Shown here in pieces: positions 53,055-62,235 of a DNA stretch of 64,000 nucleotides. Position 1 is the stretch's first letter; every line of letters begins with the position of its first letter. Below the pieces are notes generated by a model that saw only the letters and a list, made by a program, of their open reading frames with translations, was not told the origin of the DNA and did no database searches. The stretch is from CAAFZY01 sp964410325 (lineage in GTDB: Bacteria; Pseudomonadota; Alphaproteobacteria; RF32; CAG-239): assembly GCA_964410325.1 (NCBI GenBank), contig CAYPFN010000001.1:77163-141162 (forward strand), read 5' to 3'. The translations under genes were made by a program, and so were the position numbers.

Positions 53055-54704
53055 ATGGATGATGATGTGTTAAGGAATATGCTTTATTTCTGCCTGGTCG
53101 GTGGCGTGGTTCTGGTTGCTCTGCTGACGTCTTTGCAGGTAACAATCGCCCGTTTAAAACAAAAAAATTATTTTTTGAATCGTGACCGCGAACGTTATGC
53201 CGAAACGCTTTATGCGTCAAAAGACGGTTATTTTGCCTTTATTTATCCAGATGAACGCATTAAAGATCCGCGCCGTACGGTTCGGGAACGTTGTTCCCGG
53301 CGCCTGGCCGTTATGCTTAATCTGCCAAACGGTATTCAGTCAAGCTTTGATGATGTTTTGGCTTGTTTTTATAAAGATGACGCTAAGAAAATTCGCAAAT
53401 ATCTGACTTTGATGCAGGAGGAAAATATTCCGTTTGAGGATGTCTTTGCCCTTAAAACCGCGGAACGTAGTATTAATATTTTCGGCGGGCGCATCAACGG
53501 TGCAGATGGAAATTTGTATTGCGATATGCTATGGTTTCGGGATTTGAGTTCAGAAATGCTGAAAATAAAAGAGCTGGAAAATGAAAAAATGCAGTATCGG
53601 CAGCGTTTGCACCGCTTGGAAGATATGCTAAATAATTTTGTGGCACCGATATGGTTACGCGATGAACAATTAAATATTGTTTTAGCTAACCGAAAGTATG
53701 CGGAGGTTGCTGGCATAAACGACATGGACGCAAATTCTCAACCGATTGAAACAAATGCAGTTGTTTTGGAAAAAATTTCCCGCCAGCTGGCAGATGTCGC
53801 CCGCCAGACCAACAAAACCCAGAAAGGTGATATAAATTTGGCCGTTTGTGGTGAGGCCAGGCGTTTTGAGGTTTCCGAAACGCCGTTTCATGCCGATGGA
53901 AATCTGGATAAAATTTATACGGTCGGTATACTTGTCGATACAACAGAATTGGATACTATCAAACGGACTTTTAAAATCCATCAGAATGCCCATTTGGATG
54001 TTTTGGCCGCTTTAGGGACGGCTTTTGCCATTTTTGACTTACGGCAAAAATTGGTTTTTTATAATAAATCTTTTCTGAATTTATGGGAACTAAATGCTGA
54101 TTTTTTAGATAATAATCCGACCTATGCTGAGTTTTTGGATAAAATCCGTGACAGTCGCTTGTTGCCAGAAGTTAGTGATTTTAGGTCTTATAAAGCCGAT
54201 GAAGAACGGCTTTTTGGCGGTTTAATCGAATCTCGGGAAGATTTGCTGCATATTCCGGATGGCCGCACTTTTCGTCGAGTGGTGGCTTCACATCCCAATG
54301 GTTTGATTTTTGCCTATGAAGATGTTTCCGATCGGTTGGCGGCGACACGGATGATTAATGAATTGTATTCGGTGCAGCAGAATATTTTGGATAATGTGCG
54401 TGATGCCGTTATAGTTTTCGGGGCAGATCAGCGTTTAAAATATTTTAACCGCAGTTATAAAAAACTGTGGAAAGCCAACGATGCCGAATTGCGTAATTTG
54501 CCGAATTTGGCGGAAGTTTTGGAAATGCAAAAACCGTATTTCAACAATTCGGACGGCTGGGATAGTCTTAAACAAAATATGCTGGGGCATATCTTAAATA
54601 TTTGTTCACGTTTCAGGTTGGAAAGGAACGACGGTCTCCAGATTGAAGCTGTGCCGGCAATTTTATCGGATGAGTCGATTATGATTACTTATATCGTAAT
54701 TTAA
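53055..54704 (+). CDS. Membrane PAS-domain sensor protein without a kinase domain (DivL-like N-terminal part)
   Basis: One N-terminal membrane helix (about 8-28), then a chain of PAS-type domains: about 42-170, a short coiled coil (ELENEKMQYRQRLHRLEDM), about 185-300, 315-425 with FAIFDLRQKLVFYNKSFL, and 435-545 with DAVIVFGADQRLKYFNRSY. This layout matches the sensory half of DivL/PleC-like alphaproteobacterial histidine kinases, but the protein stops at 549 residues where the HisKA dimerisation helix would begin, and the next 63 bp before the following gene carry no kinase sequence. Either a truncated kinase or a stand-alone sensor. GAGATAAACG precedes the ATG weakly. Confidence 0.78.
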   Translation: MDDDVLRNMLYFCLVGGVVLVALLTSLQVTIARLKQKNYFLNRDRERYAETLYASKDGYFAFIYPDERIKDPRRTVRERCSRRLAVMLNLPNGIQSSFDDVLACFYKDDAKKIRKYLTLMQEENIPFEDVFALKTAERSINIFGGRINGADGNLYCDMLWFRDLSSEMLKIKELENEKMQYRQRLHRLEDMLNNFVAPIWLRDEQLNIVLANRKYAEVAGINDMDANSQPIETNAVVLEKISRQLADVARQTNKTQKGDINLAVCGEARRFEVSETPFHADGNLDKIYTVGILVDTTELDTIKRTFKIHQNAHLDVLAALGTAFAIFDLRQKLVFYNKSFLNLWELNADFLDNNPTYAEFLDKIRDSRLLPEVSDFRSYKADEERLFGGLIESREDLLHIPDGRTFRRVVASHPNGLIFAYEDVSDRLAATRMINELYSVQQNILDNVRDAVIVFGADQRLKYFNRSYKKLWKANDAELRNLPNLAEVLEMQKPYFNNSDGWDSLKQNMLGHILNICSRFRLERNDGLQIEAVPAILSDESIMITYIVI

Positions 54705-54767
54705 TTTTGACAATTTTACGCGGTTATGGCATAGTGTTTTGTAAAGCAAATAATTTAAGAGGTAGAT

Positions 54768-55640
54768 GTGAGTAATAAGCAAAGAGACGATTTTGATGAT
54801 GAGCAGGAAGCTGTTTTTGACTGGAAAAAAACCGGTGTGGATAAGCGCGAACGCGTGGCGCTCAATATTGATGTTAAAGAAGCGGAAAAATACAGAGCTA
54901 AAAAAAATAAAAATCTGATGAAGTCGCCACGGCCGGAAATTTTGGCTTTAGGGTTAAAAAAACTTCGCAAAAAAGTACGCGAGGTATACGACGATGATGA
55001 AGATGAGGATGAAAACGAGACAATTTTTGCTCCGCTACCTTTTTTGGAGGAAGAAGAAAATCCGTTGCTTAATGCTCTGACAGAAGATGAAAAAAGGTTG
55101 TTTTGGCAGAAAAATACCATTGAAAATACAAAAATGCAGCAAACGGTGGGCAAGATGGAAGCGTTGCATATTGCCAATAATCTGGCGCGGGAGGCCGGCT
55201 TGAAAGATATCAGCCGTAAAGCTTTGGAACTTGGTATGCAGGAATCAACGTTTCGTCCGCAAGAAATGCAGGAAAAAATTATTAAAAAAGAAGTTTCCGG
55301 AAAACTCGGCATCAAAGGAAATGTTGAAAAAGGAAAAATTCTGGAAGCTGCACGTGGTATTAAAAAAATTGAAAATCTCGGCGGTAAGGAAGCGGTTAAA
55401 AATCTGGATATGCGAGATATTATCAAAGTCGGTGAAGCTAAACTTGATGAAATTAAACTGGCGGAAATGATATTGGAAAAGTCTGGGCAGGATATTAAAA
55501 AACGTAAAAAAAGACTGCAGGAAGGTAAGGAATCTATGCGTCTTAAGCATTTTGAAAACCATGGACAGGAGAAAACTAAAGACAAAGACAAAAATAAAGA
55601 AAAACTTTCCCGAAAGAAAGCTTTTAATTTAAGCCGATAA
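54768..55640 (+). CDS. Highly charged hypothetical protein
   Basis: 290 residues with about half charged. An acidic tract (DDDEDEDENE near residue 77) and a Lys/Glu-rich helical remainder ending in a basic tail (KTKDKDKNKEKLSRKKAF). No membrane segment, signal or catalytic motif. GTG start with AGAGG upstream. It lies between the PAS sensor and the PTS cluster. Function unknown; possibly nucleic-acid- or ribosome-associated, judging only from charge. Confidence 0.65.
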   Translation: MSNKQRDDFDDEQEAVFDWKKTGVDKRERVALNIDVKEAEKYRAKKNKNLMKSPRPEILALGLKKLRKKVREVYDDDEDEDENETIFAPLPFLEEEENPLLNALTEDEKRLFWQKNTIENTKMQQTVGKMEALHIANNLAREAGLKDISRKALELGMQESTFRPQEMQEKIIKKEVSGKLGIKGNVEKGKILEAARGIKKIENLGGKEAVKNLDMRDIIKVGEAKLDEIKLAEMILEKSGQDIKKRKKRLQEGKESMRLKHFENHGQEKTKDKDKNKEKLSRKKAFNLSR

Positions 55641-55720
55641 ATTATAAGTTGAAATTGACAGATGAAAACAGTTGTATTATCATATTTCTAAAATGTTATT
55701 AACCATGGCAGAGGAAAATT

Positions 55721-56140
55721 ATGGAAAACCAATATTATACCCTCGTTGAGAAACAAGATTTTTATGAAATTATCGAAAACAAATATGGTGAATTAGCAAT
55801 ATTTATTGATGCTCGTACTGGCGCTCCTTCTAACCCCGTCCTTGAGTTTGACGGTAAGAAGACGGCTTTACTGAAAAGAGATGAATGGTTGGCTGTTCGC
55901 TTAGATGATATTGATTCGGAAACTAAGAATGTTTTGGCTGAATCGGAGTTTGTTATGATTGTCGAGTTAAGTGGTAATGTTGTGGAAAGGGTATACGGCG
56001 TTCCGGTTGATAATGTGGAAGAAATTGTTTTTAAAGGACGTCAGACACGGGCTGATGAGTTGGTTAAAGCTAAGAGCCGTGAAGATATTATTCGTGCTTT
56101 TGGCGCTGTAAAATCTTGGACAGGCGGGCAAAAAGCATGA
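55721..56140 (+). CDS. Hypothetical protein heading the PTS gene cluster
   Basis: 139 residues, soluble, strand-rich N-terminal two-thirds (GELAIFIDARTGAPSNPVLE, FVMIVELSGNVVERVYG) and a helical end. AGAGGA precedes the ATG. The stop overlaps the ATG of the EIIA gene (ATGA), so it is translationally coupled to it. In many alphaproteobacteria this place is held by hprK and rapZ; no P-loop is visible here, so it is not HprK. Not recognised. Confidence 0.68.
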   Translation: MENQYYTLVEKQDFYEIIENKYGELAIFIDARTGAPSNPVLEFDGKKTALLKRDEWLAVRLDDIDSETKNVLAESEFVMIVELSGNVVERVYGVPVDNVEEIVFKGRQTRADELVKAKSREDIIRAFGAVKSWTGGQKA

Positions 56141-56535
56141 TCGGGCTTGTATTGGTAACACACGGCCGGTTGGCTGAGGAATTTTTATTGGCAATGCAGC
56201 ATGTGGTTGGACCTCAGCAGCAGATTGCGGCAGTTTGTATCGGTCCGGAAGATGATATGGAAAAACGCCGGGGGGAAATTTTGGATAAAGTCCGACAGGT
56301 TGATGCCGGTAGCGGTGTTGTAGTTTTGACTGATATGTTTGGTGGTACGCCGTCTAATCTGGCAATTTCTATTATGGATAAGGCGAATGTTGAAATTTTA
56401 GCGGGTGCTAATCTGCCGATGTTAATCAAACTTGCGGCTTTAAGGAAAGAATATTCCTTGAAAGACAGCGTCTTAGGTGCGCAGGAGGCCGGTAAAAAAT
56501 ATATCAATATCGCTTCACAGCTGTTAGGACAATAA
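56137..56535 (+). CDS. PTS EIIA component, mannose/fructose type
   Basis: EIIA(Man)-fold phosphocarrier: His9 in LVTHGRLAEE is the phosphorylation site, followed by LTDMFGGTPSNLAIS and GANLPMLIKLA. 132 residues from the ATG that overlaps the previous stop. No membrane permease (EIIC/D) is present, so it is a regulatory PTS arm as in other alphaproteobacteria rather than a sugar importer. HPr follows after one base. Confidence 0.93.
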   Translation: MIGLVLVTHGRLAEEFLLAMQHVVGPQQQIAAVCIGPEDDMEKRRGEILDKVRQVDAGSGVVVLTDMFGGTPSNLAISIMDKANVEILAGANLPMLIKLAALRKEYSLKDSVLGAQEAGKKYINIASQLLGQ

Positions 56536-56536
56536 A

Positions 56537-56851
56537 ATGAGCGGAAGTAAAGCAGTTTCACCAGCATCTGATAGTGCCGGAAAGGTTTTTTCAGCAGATT
56601 TAGAAATTCAAAATCAAAAAGGCCTGCATGCACGTGCGGCAGCGGCGTTTGTTAAATGCGTTGAACAATTTAACGCTGATGTGTGCGTGGAACGTATCGG
56701 GCAATCGGTCAGCGGTTGTTCAATTATGGGACTGATGATGCTGGCTGCGGCTAAAGGTACGATTATTCATGTCAATGTCAAGGGGCCGCAAGCTGAAGAT
56801 GCCTTGAAGGCTATTTCCAACTTGGTTAATTGCAAATTTGGCGAGGATTAA
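56537..56851 (+). CDS. ptsH: HPr-family phosphocarrier protein
   Basis: Passes phosphate from enzyme I to EIIA. His31 in KGLHARAAAAF is the active site; Ser62 in GCSIMGLMMLA is at the position of the regulatory serine. 104 residues with a 16-residue polar N-terminal extension. ptsI/ptsP is not in the window. A HPr kinase gene is not adjacent, so whether Ser62 is used is open. Confidence 0.94.
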   Translation: MSGSKAVSPASDSAGKVFSADLEIQNQKGLHARAAAAFVKCVEQFNADVCVERIGQSVSGCSIMGLMMLAAAKGTIIHVNVKGPQAEDALKAISNLVNCKFGED

Positions 56852-56855
56852 CGCC

Positions 56856-57773
56856 GTGGTTAAAGCTCCACGTAATCGAACTCTGGAACTTAATCCGCGA
56901 CAGATAGGCGGTTATGCTGCACAGGCGCTTAAACTTTCTAAGCCGGTGGGTGAAAAAGATATTGTTGATAAAATTATCTGGCAGGATACTTTTCGGGCTT
57001 TGAACTATCTGCCAGATAAGAGTGTCGATTTGATGATTGCCGATCCGCCTTACAATCTGACGAAAATGTTTGGCGGAAAGCAGTTTAAAGCGATGGATTT
57101 TGAACAGTACCAGAAATGGCTCGATAAGTGGTTGAAAAAAACCGTCTGCTTGCTCAAAGACAACGCCAGCGTATATATTTGTTCTGATTGGAAAACCTCT
57201 TTGGCAATTCCTGAAATCGCTGGAAAGTATTTTGTGCTGCAGAATCGAATTTCCTGGGAGCGGGAAAAAGGGCGGGGCGCTCTGAATAATTGGAAAAATT
57301 GCTTGGAAGATATTTGGTTTTTTACCAAGTCTGATAAATATACGTTTAACCTTGATGCCGTTAAAATGGTGCGTCAGGTGATTGCTCCTTATCGCGATAC
57401 CAAAGGCAAACCTAAGGATTGGGAGAATAAAGGAGGGGAAAAAATCCGACTGACGGCACCGTCTAACATTTGGACGGACATTTCCATTCCATTTTGGTCA
57501 ATGCCAGAAAATACGCCTCATCCTACCCAAAAACCGGAGAAGTTAATCGCTAAGTTGATTTTGGCTTCCAGTAATCCTGGGGATTTGGTTTTTGATCCGT
57601 TTCTCGGTTCGGGCACAACTGCTGTGGTAGCTAAAAAGCTCGGCCGTCGTTATCTTGGAATTGAACGGGAAAAAGAATATGTTGCTTATGCTGGATTCAG
57701 ACTGGAGAAAGCTGATGTTGACAAAACAATTCAGGGGTACGAAGACGGTGTTTTTAAATTGCGCAACAGTTGA
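56856..57773 (+). CDS. Orphan site-specific DNA methyltransferase (beta class)
   Basis: N6-adenine or N4-cytosine DNA methyltransferase. The catalytic DPPY at 63-66 comes before the SAM motif FLGSGT at 249-254, with PHPTQKPEKLI between them: beta-class order. The start is GTG at 56856, 4 bp after HPr, with CGAGGA upstream; a TTG 18 bp earlier inside HPr is possible. 305 residues. There is no restriction gene next to it. It lacks the C-terminal extension of CcrM, so I do not assign GANTC. Placement in a PTS operon is unusual and hints at a housekeeping or epigenetic role. Confidence 0.9.
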   Translation: MVKAPRNRTLELNPRQIGGYAAQALKLSKPVGEKDIVDKIIWQDTFRALNYLPDKSVDLMIADPPYNLTKMFGGKQFKAMDFEQYQKWLDKWLKKTVCLLKDNASVYICSDWKTSLAIPEIAGKYFVLQNRISWEREKGRGALNNWKNCLEDIWFFTKSDKYTFNLDAVKMVRQVIAPYRDTKGKPKDWENKGGEKIRLTAPSNIWTDISIPFWSMPENTPHPTQKPEKLIAKLILASSNPGDLVFDPFLGSGTTAVVAKKLGRRYLGIEREKEYVAYAGFRLEKADVDKTIQGYEDGVFKLRNS

Positions 57774-57871
57774 TAGCGCTTAAAAGTGTGCAAACTGACA
57801 AACACTCTTGAGTTTTCGTGTAAAGTACCCTATATATGAAAAAAGGCAAAATAAGCTGAAGGATTTGTTTT

Positions 57872-59737
57872 ATGAAGTTTGGTAGAAATTTTTTCATCTG
57901 GGTGCTGATTTTTTTGGTGCTTACTTCTTTTTTAGGGACGATTGGTTCAAATCAGAGGCGTGCCAATGTTGAAATGCTGGCTTTTTCTGACTTTATGAAT
58001 GAAGCTGAAAATAAAAAAATTGTTGAAGTCACGATTTCTGGCGCTGATGTTTACGGAACAACAAGCGATGGGCGGGAATTTTATACATATGCGCCGAATG
58101 ATCCTATGATGATTGAAACTCTTCGCCAAAATAATGTACGCGTTACGGCTAAGCCAGTTGATACATCAGGTAGCACATTTTGGGGAATTGTTATTTCCTG
58201 GTTTCCGATGTTGCTGTTAATCGGGGTGTGGATTTTCTTTATGCGGCAGGCAAATTCTGGCAATAATAAGGCCATGAGTTTTGGCAAGTCGCGCGCACGG
58301 CTGGTGGAAAACAATAAAAAGGTAACGTTTGCCGATGTTGCCGGTGCTGATGAATCCAAGCAGGAGCTTGAAGAAGTGGTTGATTTTTTAAAAGATCCAC
58401 AAAAATTTTCTCGGTTAGGAGGGCGAATCCCTAAAGGCGTTTTGCTGGTTGGCCCTCCGGGAACTGGTAAAACCTTGTTGGCTAAAGCTGTTGCCGGCGA
58501 AGCGGATGTGCCGTTTTTCTCGATTTCTGGTTCGGATTTTGTAGAAATGTTTGTGGGCGTGGGGGCTTCGCGGGTGCGGGATATGTTTGCTCAAGCTAAA
58601 AAGAACGCGCCATGCCTATTGTTTATTGATGAGATTGATGCCGTCGGACGTCATCGCGGTGCTGGTTTGGGTGGTGGCAATGATGAACGCGAGCAGACTT
58701 TGAACCAGCTTTTGGTAGAAATGGATGGTTTTGACGAAAATGAGAATGTTATTTTAATTGCGGCGACGAACCGTCCCGATGTTTTGGATCCCGCATTATT
58801 GCGGCCGGGACGTTTTGACCGGCAGGTTACTGTCAGCAATCCGGATATTAAGGGGCGCGAGGAAATTCTGAAAGTCCATGTTCGCAAAGTTCCACTGGCT
58901 AAAGATGTTAATCTGGCTGTTGTCGCCAGAGGCACGCCGGGTTTTTCTGGGGCAGATTTGGCTAATTTGGTTAATGAAGCGGCTTTACTTGCCGCCCGTA
59001 AAAATAAACGCAAAGTTACCGCACAGGACTTTGATGAGGCCAAAGATAAGGTTTTAATGGGCAATGAACGCAAATCTATGGCAATGGATGAGAAAGAGAA
59101 AATGCTGACAGCCTATCATGAAGCCGGACATGCAATTTGTTCGCTTAATGTTAAAGAAACCGATCCGATACATAAAGCGACGATTATTCCGCGGGGCCGG
59201 GCTTTGGGTATGGTGCAGCAATTGCCAGAAAAAGACCAGTATTCGTATACGCGTGCTAAAATGCTTTCAAGGCTGATAATTTTGATGGGTGGCCGAGTGG
59301 CTGAAGAATTGAAATTTGGTTATGATGCTGTAACTTCTGGTGCATCGTCAGATATTGCGGCGGCTACCAATCTGGCACGCTCCATGGTTACGGAATGGGG
59401 TATGAGCGATATGCTTGGACCTATTTTATATTCAGAAAATTCCAATGAAGTGTTTTTAGGTCGTTCGGTAACGCAAAATAAAAATATGAGCGAGGATACA
59501 GCTCGGTTGGTTGATGCGGAAATTAAACGTCTGGTTACCGAAGGACACGCAAATGCTACAAAAATTTTAAAAGAGAAAAAGAAAGACTGGGAAACGTTGG
59601 CGGCGGCTTTGATGGAATATGAAACTTTAACTGGAGATGAAATTAAAGCTGTTTTAGCCGGTGAGAAAATCAATCGTAATAATGAAACGCCAGTCAGCGA
59701 GGAAAAAAGAACCAAGACTTCAGTTCCTGAGGTTTAA
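57872..59737 (+). CDS. ftsH: ATP-dependent zinc metalloprotease FtsH
   Basis: Membrane AAA protease that degrades LpxC, sigma-32 and misassembled membrane proteins. Two N-terminal membrane helices (about 7-24 and 107-125) around a periplasmic domain, Walker A GPPGTGKT at 194-201, FIDEIDAVGRHRG, the second region of homology, and the zinc site HEAGH at 416-420. 621 residues. ATG preceded by AAGGA. Strong terminator after it. Confidence 0.98.
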   Translation: MKFGRNFFIWVLIFLVLTSFLGTIGSNQRRANVEMLAFSDFMNEAENKKIVEVTISGADVYGTTSDGREFYTYAPNDPMMIETLRQNNVRVTAKPVDTSGSTFWGIVISWFPMLLLIGVWIFFMRQANSGNNKAMSFGKSRARLVENNKKVTFADVAGADESKQELEEVVDFLKDPQKFSRLGGRIPKGVLLVGPPGTGKTLLAKAVAGEADVPFFSISGSDFVEMFVGVGASRVRDMFAQAKKNAPCLLFIDEIDAVGRHRGAGLGGGNDEREQTLNQLLVEMDGFDENENVILIAATNRPDVLDPALLRPGRFDRQVTVSNPDIKGREEILKVHVRKVPLAKDVNLAVVARGTPGFSGADLANLVNEAALLAARKNKRKVTAQDFDEAKDKVLMGNERKSMAMDEKEKMLTAYHEAGHAICSLNVKETDPIHKATIIPRGRALGMVQQLPEKDQYSYTRAKMLSRLIILMGGRVAEELKFGYDAVTSGASSDIAAATNLARSMVTEWGMSDMLGPILYSENSNEVFLGRSVTQNKNMSEDTARLVDAEIKRLVTEGHANATKILKEKKKDWETLAAALMEYETLTGDEIKAVLAGEKINRNNETPVSEEKRTKTSVPEV

Positions 59738-59763
59738 GCGGTTTTATCCGCGGGACGATGTTT

Positions 59764-59790
59764 AATCCCTGGATTTATCCAGGGATTTTT
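59764..59790 (+). terminator. Terminator of ftsH
   Basis: Perfect 9-bp stem AATCCCTGG / CCAGGGATT, 6-base loop, T run. From here to 60007 there is only sequence without a supportable gene. Confidence 0.9.
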
Positions 59791-60007
59791 ATGTGCCGGC
59801 ATTCGAACTGATATGTGGCTGTGGTCGGGGTAGTTCAATGCAAAACGGCTGGCGTTTTTTATTGATAAGTCAGTAATAAGGCGTATAAACATACATTTAA
59901 ATTATTAGTAGTCAATTGTATCAACGAAATCGCTTTGTGCCGATAAATATGCTCAAACCGACGATTTTTCAAATTTTTCGGAATTTTAGTTTGGTTTGAG
60001 GAAATGC

Positions 60008-60673
60008 TTATACTTTGTCTATTTTAGCTTCGATAATTTTGATAGCTGCGGCAATTTCCTGCTTAGCATCCATATTTGAAGTATCAAGTAATATGGCATC
60101 TTCCGCCGGTTTTAAAGGAGCTGTGGCACGTTCAGAATCGCGTTTGTCGCGTTCAAGCATATCTTTTAAAACTTTTTCGTAGGTCGTGGTTATGCCTTTA
60201 GCTACAAATTCTTTATAACGACGTTCGGCGCGGACATTTATCGAGGCTGTGATAAAAAATTTAATATCTGCGTTCGGACAGACGACGGTACCGGTATCCC
60301 GACCATCATAAACAACGCCGTTTGCGGGCATGCCGTCGGCAAAAACCGGATTTAGAGAAAAGTTTTGCTGCATTTTTAAAAGTGCGGTGCGGACTTTTGG
60401 AAAGGCTGAAACTTTGGAGGCTGCTTGTCCGCCGATATCTGAGCGGAAATCTGGATGACGGGAAATTTCAATCATTTTTGTAAAAGTCAGATGTTTGGCT
60501 ATATCTTCGGCAACGGTTTCATCGCTTAAGTCAAGTTTTTGTAAAACCATTTGCAGGCCAACAGCGCGATAAACCATGCCGGTATCAAAATAAGCAAGTT
60601 TATAACGTTTAGCCAGAGCTGCCGCCAGAGTTCCTTTTCCGGCTGCAGCCGGTCCATCAATTGTAATAATCAT
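60008..60673 (-). CDS. cmk: Cytidylate kinase
   Basis: Phosphorylates CMP and dCMP. P-loop IDGPAAAGKGT at the N-terminus, YFDTGMVYRAV, DGRDTGTVVCPNADIKFF and RRYKEF. 221 residues from the ATG at 60673, which has GGA about 9 bases upstream; an ATG four codons earlier lacks a site. In many genomes rpsA follows; it does not here. Divergent from rsmE. Confidence 0.94.
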   Translation of the reverse strand: MIITIDGPAAAGKGTLAAALAKRYKLAYFDTGMVYRAVGLQMVLQKLDLSDETVAEDIAKHLTFTKMIEISRHPDFRSDIGGQAASKVSAFPKVRTALLKMQQNFSLNPVFADGMPANGVVYDGRDTGTVVCPNADIKFFITASINVRAERRYKEFVAKGITTTYEKVLKDMLERDKRDSERATAPLKPAEDAILLDTSNMDAKQEIAAAIKIIEAKIDKV

Positions 60674-60776
60674 TATTTTTTCCATTTATCAAATTAATGT
60701 TATTTATTCTTTAACATATATTTAGGTAAATTATACTTAATTCATATAATTATACAGAAAATATTTTGAGGGTGCT

Positions 60777-61508
60777 GTGAGCAAAAAAAATCGTATCCGT
60801 TTGTATGTTGATACCGCTTTAGACTGTGGCGGTGCATTTATGTGTTCGGAACAGCAGGCGCACTATCTTGTGAATGTTTTGCGTTTGCATAAAGGTGATA
60901 CGGTATATGTTTTTAATGGGCGCGACGGTGAGTTTAGAACTACAATTACCGAGGTCAGCAAGAAAAAATGCCGATTAGAAATTCTGGAAAAATTTAGGGA
61001 TTTTATGCAAGGTTCAGATGTATGGCTTTTGTTTGCGCCACTTAAAAAAGACCAGACAGATTTTGTTACGGCAAAAGCCGTTGAACTCGGTGCTACAAAA
61101 ATTATGCCGGTATTGACTGAATATAGCGCAACTTTTAGAATCCGTCCAGAGCGTTTGCGGAGTCTTATTGTTGAAGCTACAGAACAGTGCCGGCGGCAGG
61201 ATGTCCCGGAATTGGCCACTGTCGCCAGTCTTCGGGACTTGTTGAAGAATTGGCCGGAAAACAGGATTTTATTTTATTTGGATGAAAGCGGAAAAGGCGG
61301 CTGTGTCGCTTCCGTTTTATCTGGTCATAAAGGCGCCGCGGCGTTGCTTGTCGGTCCGGAAGGGGGATTTTCTGAAAAAGAACTGGAAATTTTAAGAGAT
61401 TTGCCATATGCTTACGGTATATCTTTAGGTAACAGAATTCTGCGGGCAGAAACGGCGGTCGTCGCAGCACTATCCTGTTGGCAGGCGTTATGTGGCGATT
61501 GGCTGTAG
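60777..61508 (+). CDS. rsmE: 16S rRNA (m3U1498) methyltransferase RsmE
   Basis: SPOUT-class enzyme that methylates U1498. N-terminal PUA-like part (HYLVNVLRLHKGDTVYVFNG) and the knotted SAM-binding end LVGPEGGFSEKELE and LGNRILRAETA. GTG start with GAGGGTG upstream. 243 residues. First gene of an operon with the response regulator and rquA. Confidence 0.96.
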   Translation: MSKKNRIRLYVDTALDCGGAFMCSEQQAHYLVNVLRLHKGDTVYVFNGRDGEFRTTITEVSKKKCRLEILEKFRDFMQGSDVWLLFAPLKKDQTDFVTAKAVELGATKIMPVLTEYSATFRIRPERLRSLIVEATEQCRRQDVPELATVASLRDLLKNWPENRILFYLDESGKGGCVASVLSGHKGAAALLVGPEGGFSEKELEILRDLPYAYGISLGNRILRAETAVVAALSCWQALCGDWL

Positions 61509-61532
61509 CTGGTTGTGAGAAGGAGAAGTTAT

Positions 61533-62222
61533 TTGAAAATACTTATTGCAGATGATCATGAATTATTCCTAAATGGCATGGAGTTTATTCTGGAGACAGA
61601 ATTTAAAAATGTGCAAGTTAGCTTGGCAAAAAATTATACCGAAATTTTTGAGCAGTTGGAAAAACAGCAAAATTTTGATTTGATTATTACGGATTTGGCC
61701 ATGCCTGGTGCTAATTGGTTGGAGGCTTTAACTCACATTCATAAAACTACCGGAGATACACCGATTATTATTGTTTCAGCCGTGTTTGATAAGGAAATTT
61801 TGCAAAAGACTTTAGAGGTCGGCGTTTCTGGATATATTCCGAAATCATCTTCTAATGCGGTTATGTTGAGCGCGATTAATTTGGTTCTTGCTGGTGGGGT
61901 TTATATTCCGCACGATCTGCTGCATAATTCGGTTAACGACAAGGAAATTACCCGCGAAATTAAAACGCTACAGGCCTTATCTGATGAAAATGCGGCGAGC
62001 AAGTCAGTCAAAAAACTAACGCCACGACAAATTGAAGTGGTTAAGTGCATTGCTAAAGGCCTGTCGAATAAACTGATTGCCTATGAGCTGGGGTTAACTG
62101 AAGGGACGGTTAAGGTTCATGTAACGGTTATTTTAAAGGTTTTAGGCGTTACCAACCGAACGGCGGCTGTAATTGAAGCCGTTAAAAATGGTTATATATC
62201 CAAAACGGATGTTAATTTATAA
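61533..62222 (+). CDS. NarL/LuxR-type response regulator
   Basis: Two-component regulator. Receiver domain: acidic pair Asp7-Asp8, phosphoacceptor Asp54 in LIITDLAMPG, Ser82, Lys104 in GYIPKSS. LuxR HTH at about 165-225: LTPRQIEVVKCIAKGLSNK and GLTEGTVKVHVT. Start is TTG at 61533, which has AAGGAG 7 bases upstream; a GTG 18 bp earlier would overlap this site. 229 residues. No partner kinase in the window except the kinase-less PAS protein 7 kb away. It could control rquA just downstream. Confidence 0.93.
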   Translation: MKILIADDHELFLNGMEFILETEFKNVQVSLAKNYTEIFEQLEKQQNFDLIITDLAMPGANWLEALTHIHKTTGDTPIIIVSAVFDKEILQKTLEVGVSGYIPKSSSNAVMLSAINLVLAGGVYIPHDLLHNSVNDKEITREIKTLQALSDENAASKSVKKLTPRQIEVVKCIAKGLSNKLIAYELGLTEGTVKVHVTVILKVLGVTNRTAAVIEAVKNGYISKTDVNL

Positions 62223-62235
62223 TGGGAGAAAAAAT

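Noticed and set aside
54755..55591. 278-codon open frame on the minus strand
   Set aside because: Antisense to the Lys/Glu-rich protein at 54768; Ser/Phe-rich low-complexity shadow without a ribosome site.
55721..56140. HPr kinase HprK, expected at this position
   Set aside because: No P-loop GxxGxGKS or HprK signature is present in the sequence.
56856..57773. CcrM (GANTC methyltransferase)
   Set aside because: It lacks CcrM's typical C-terminal extension, and its region after the catalytic motif differs; only a general beta-class assignment is safe.
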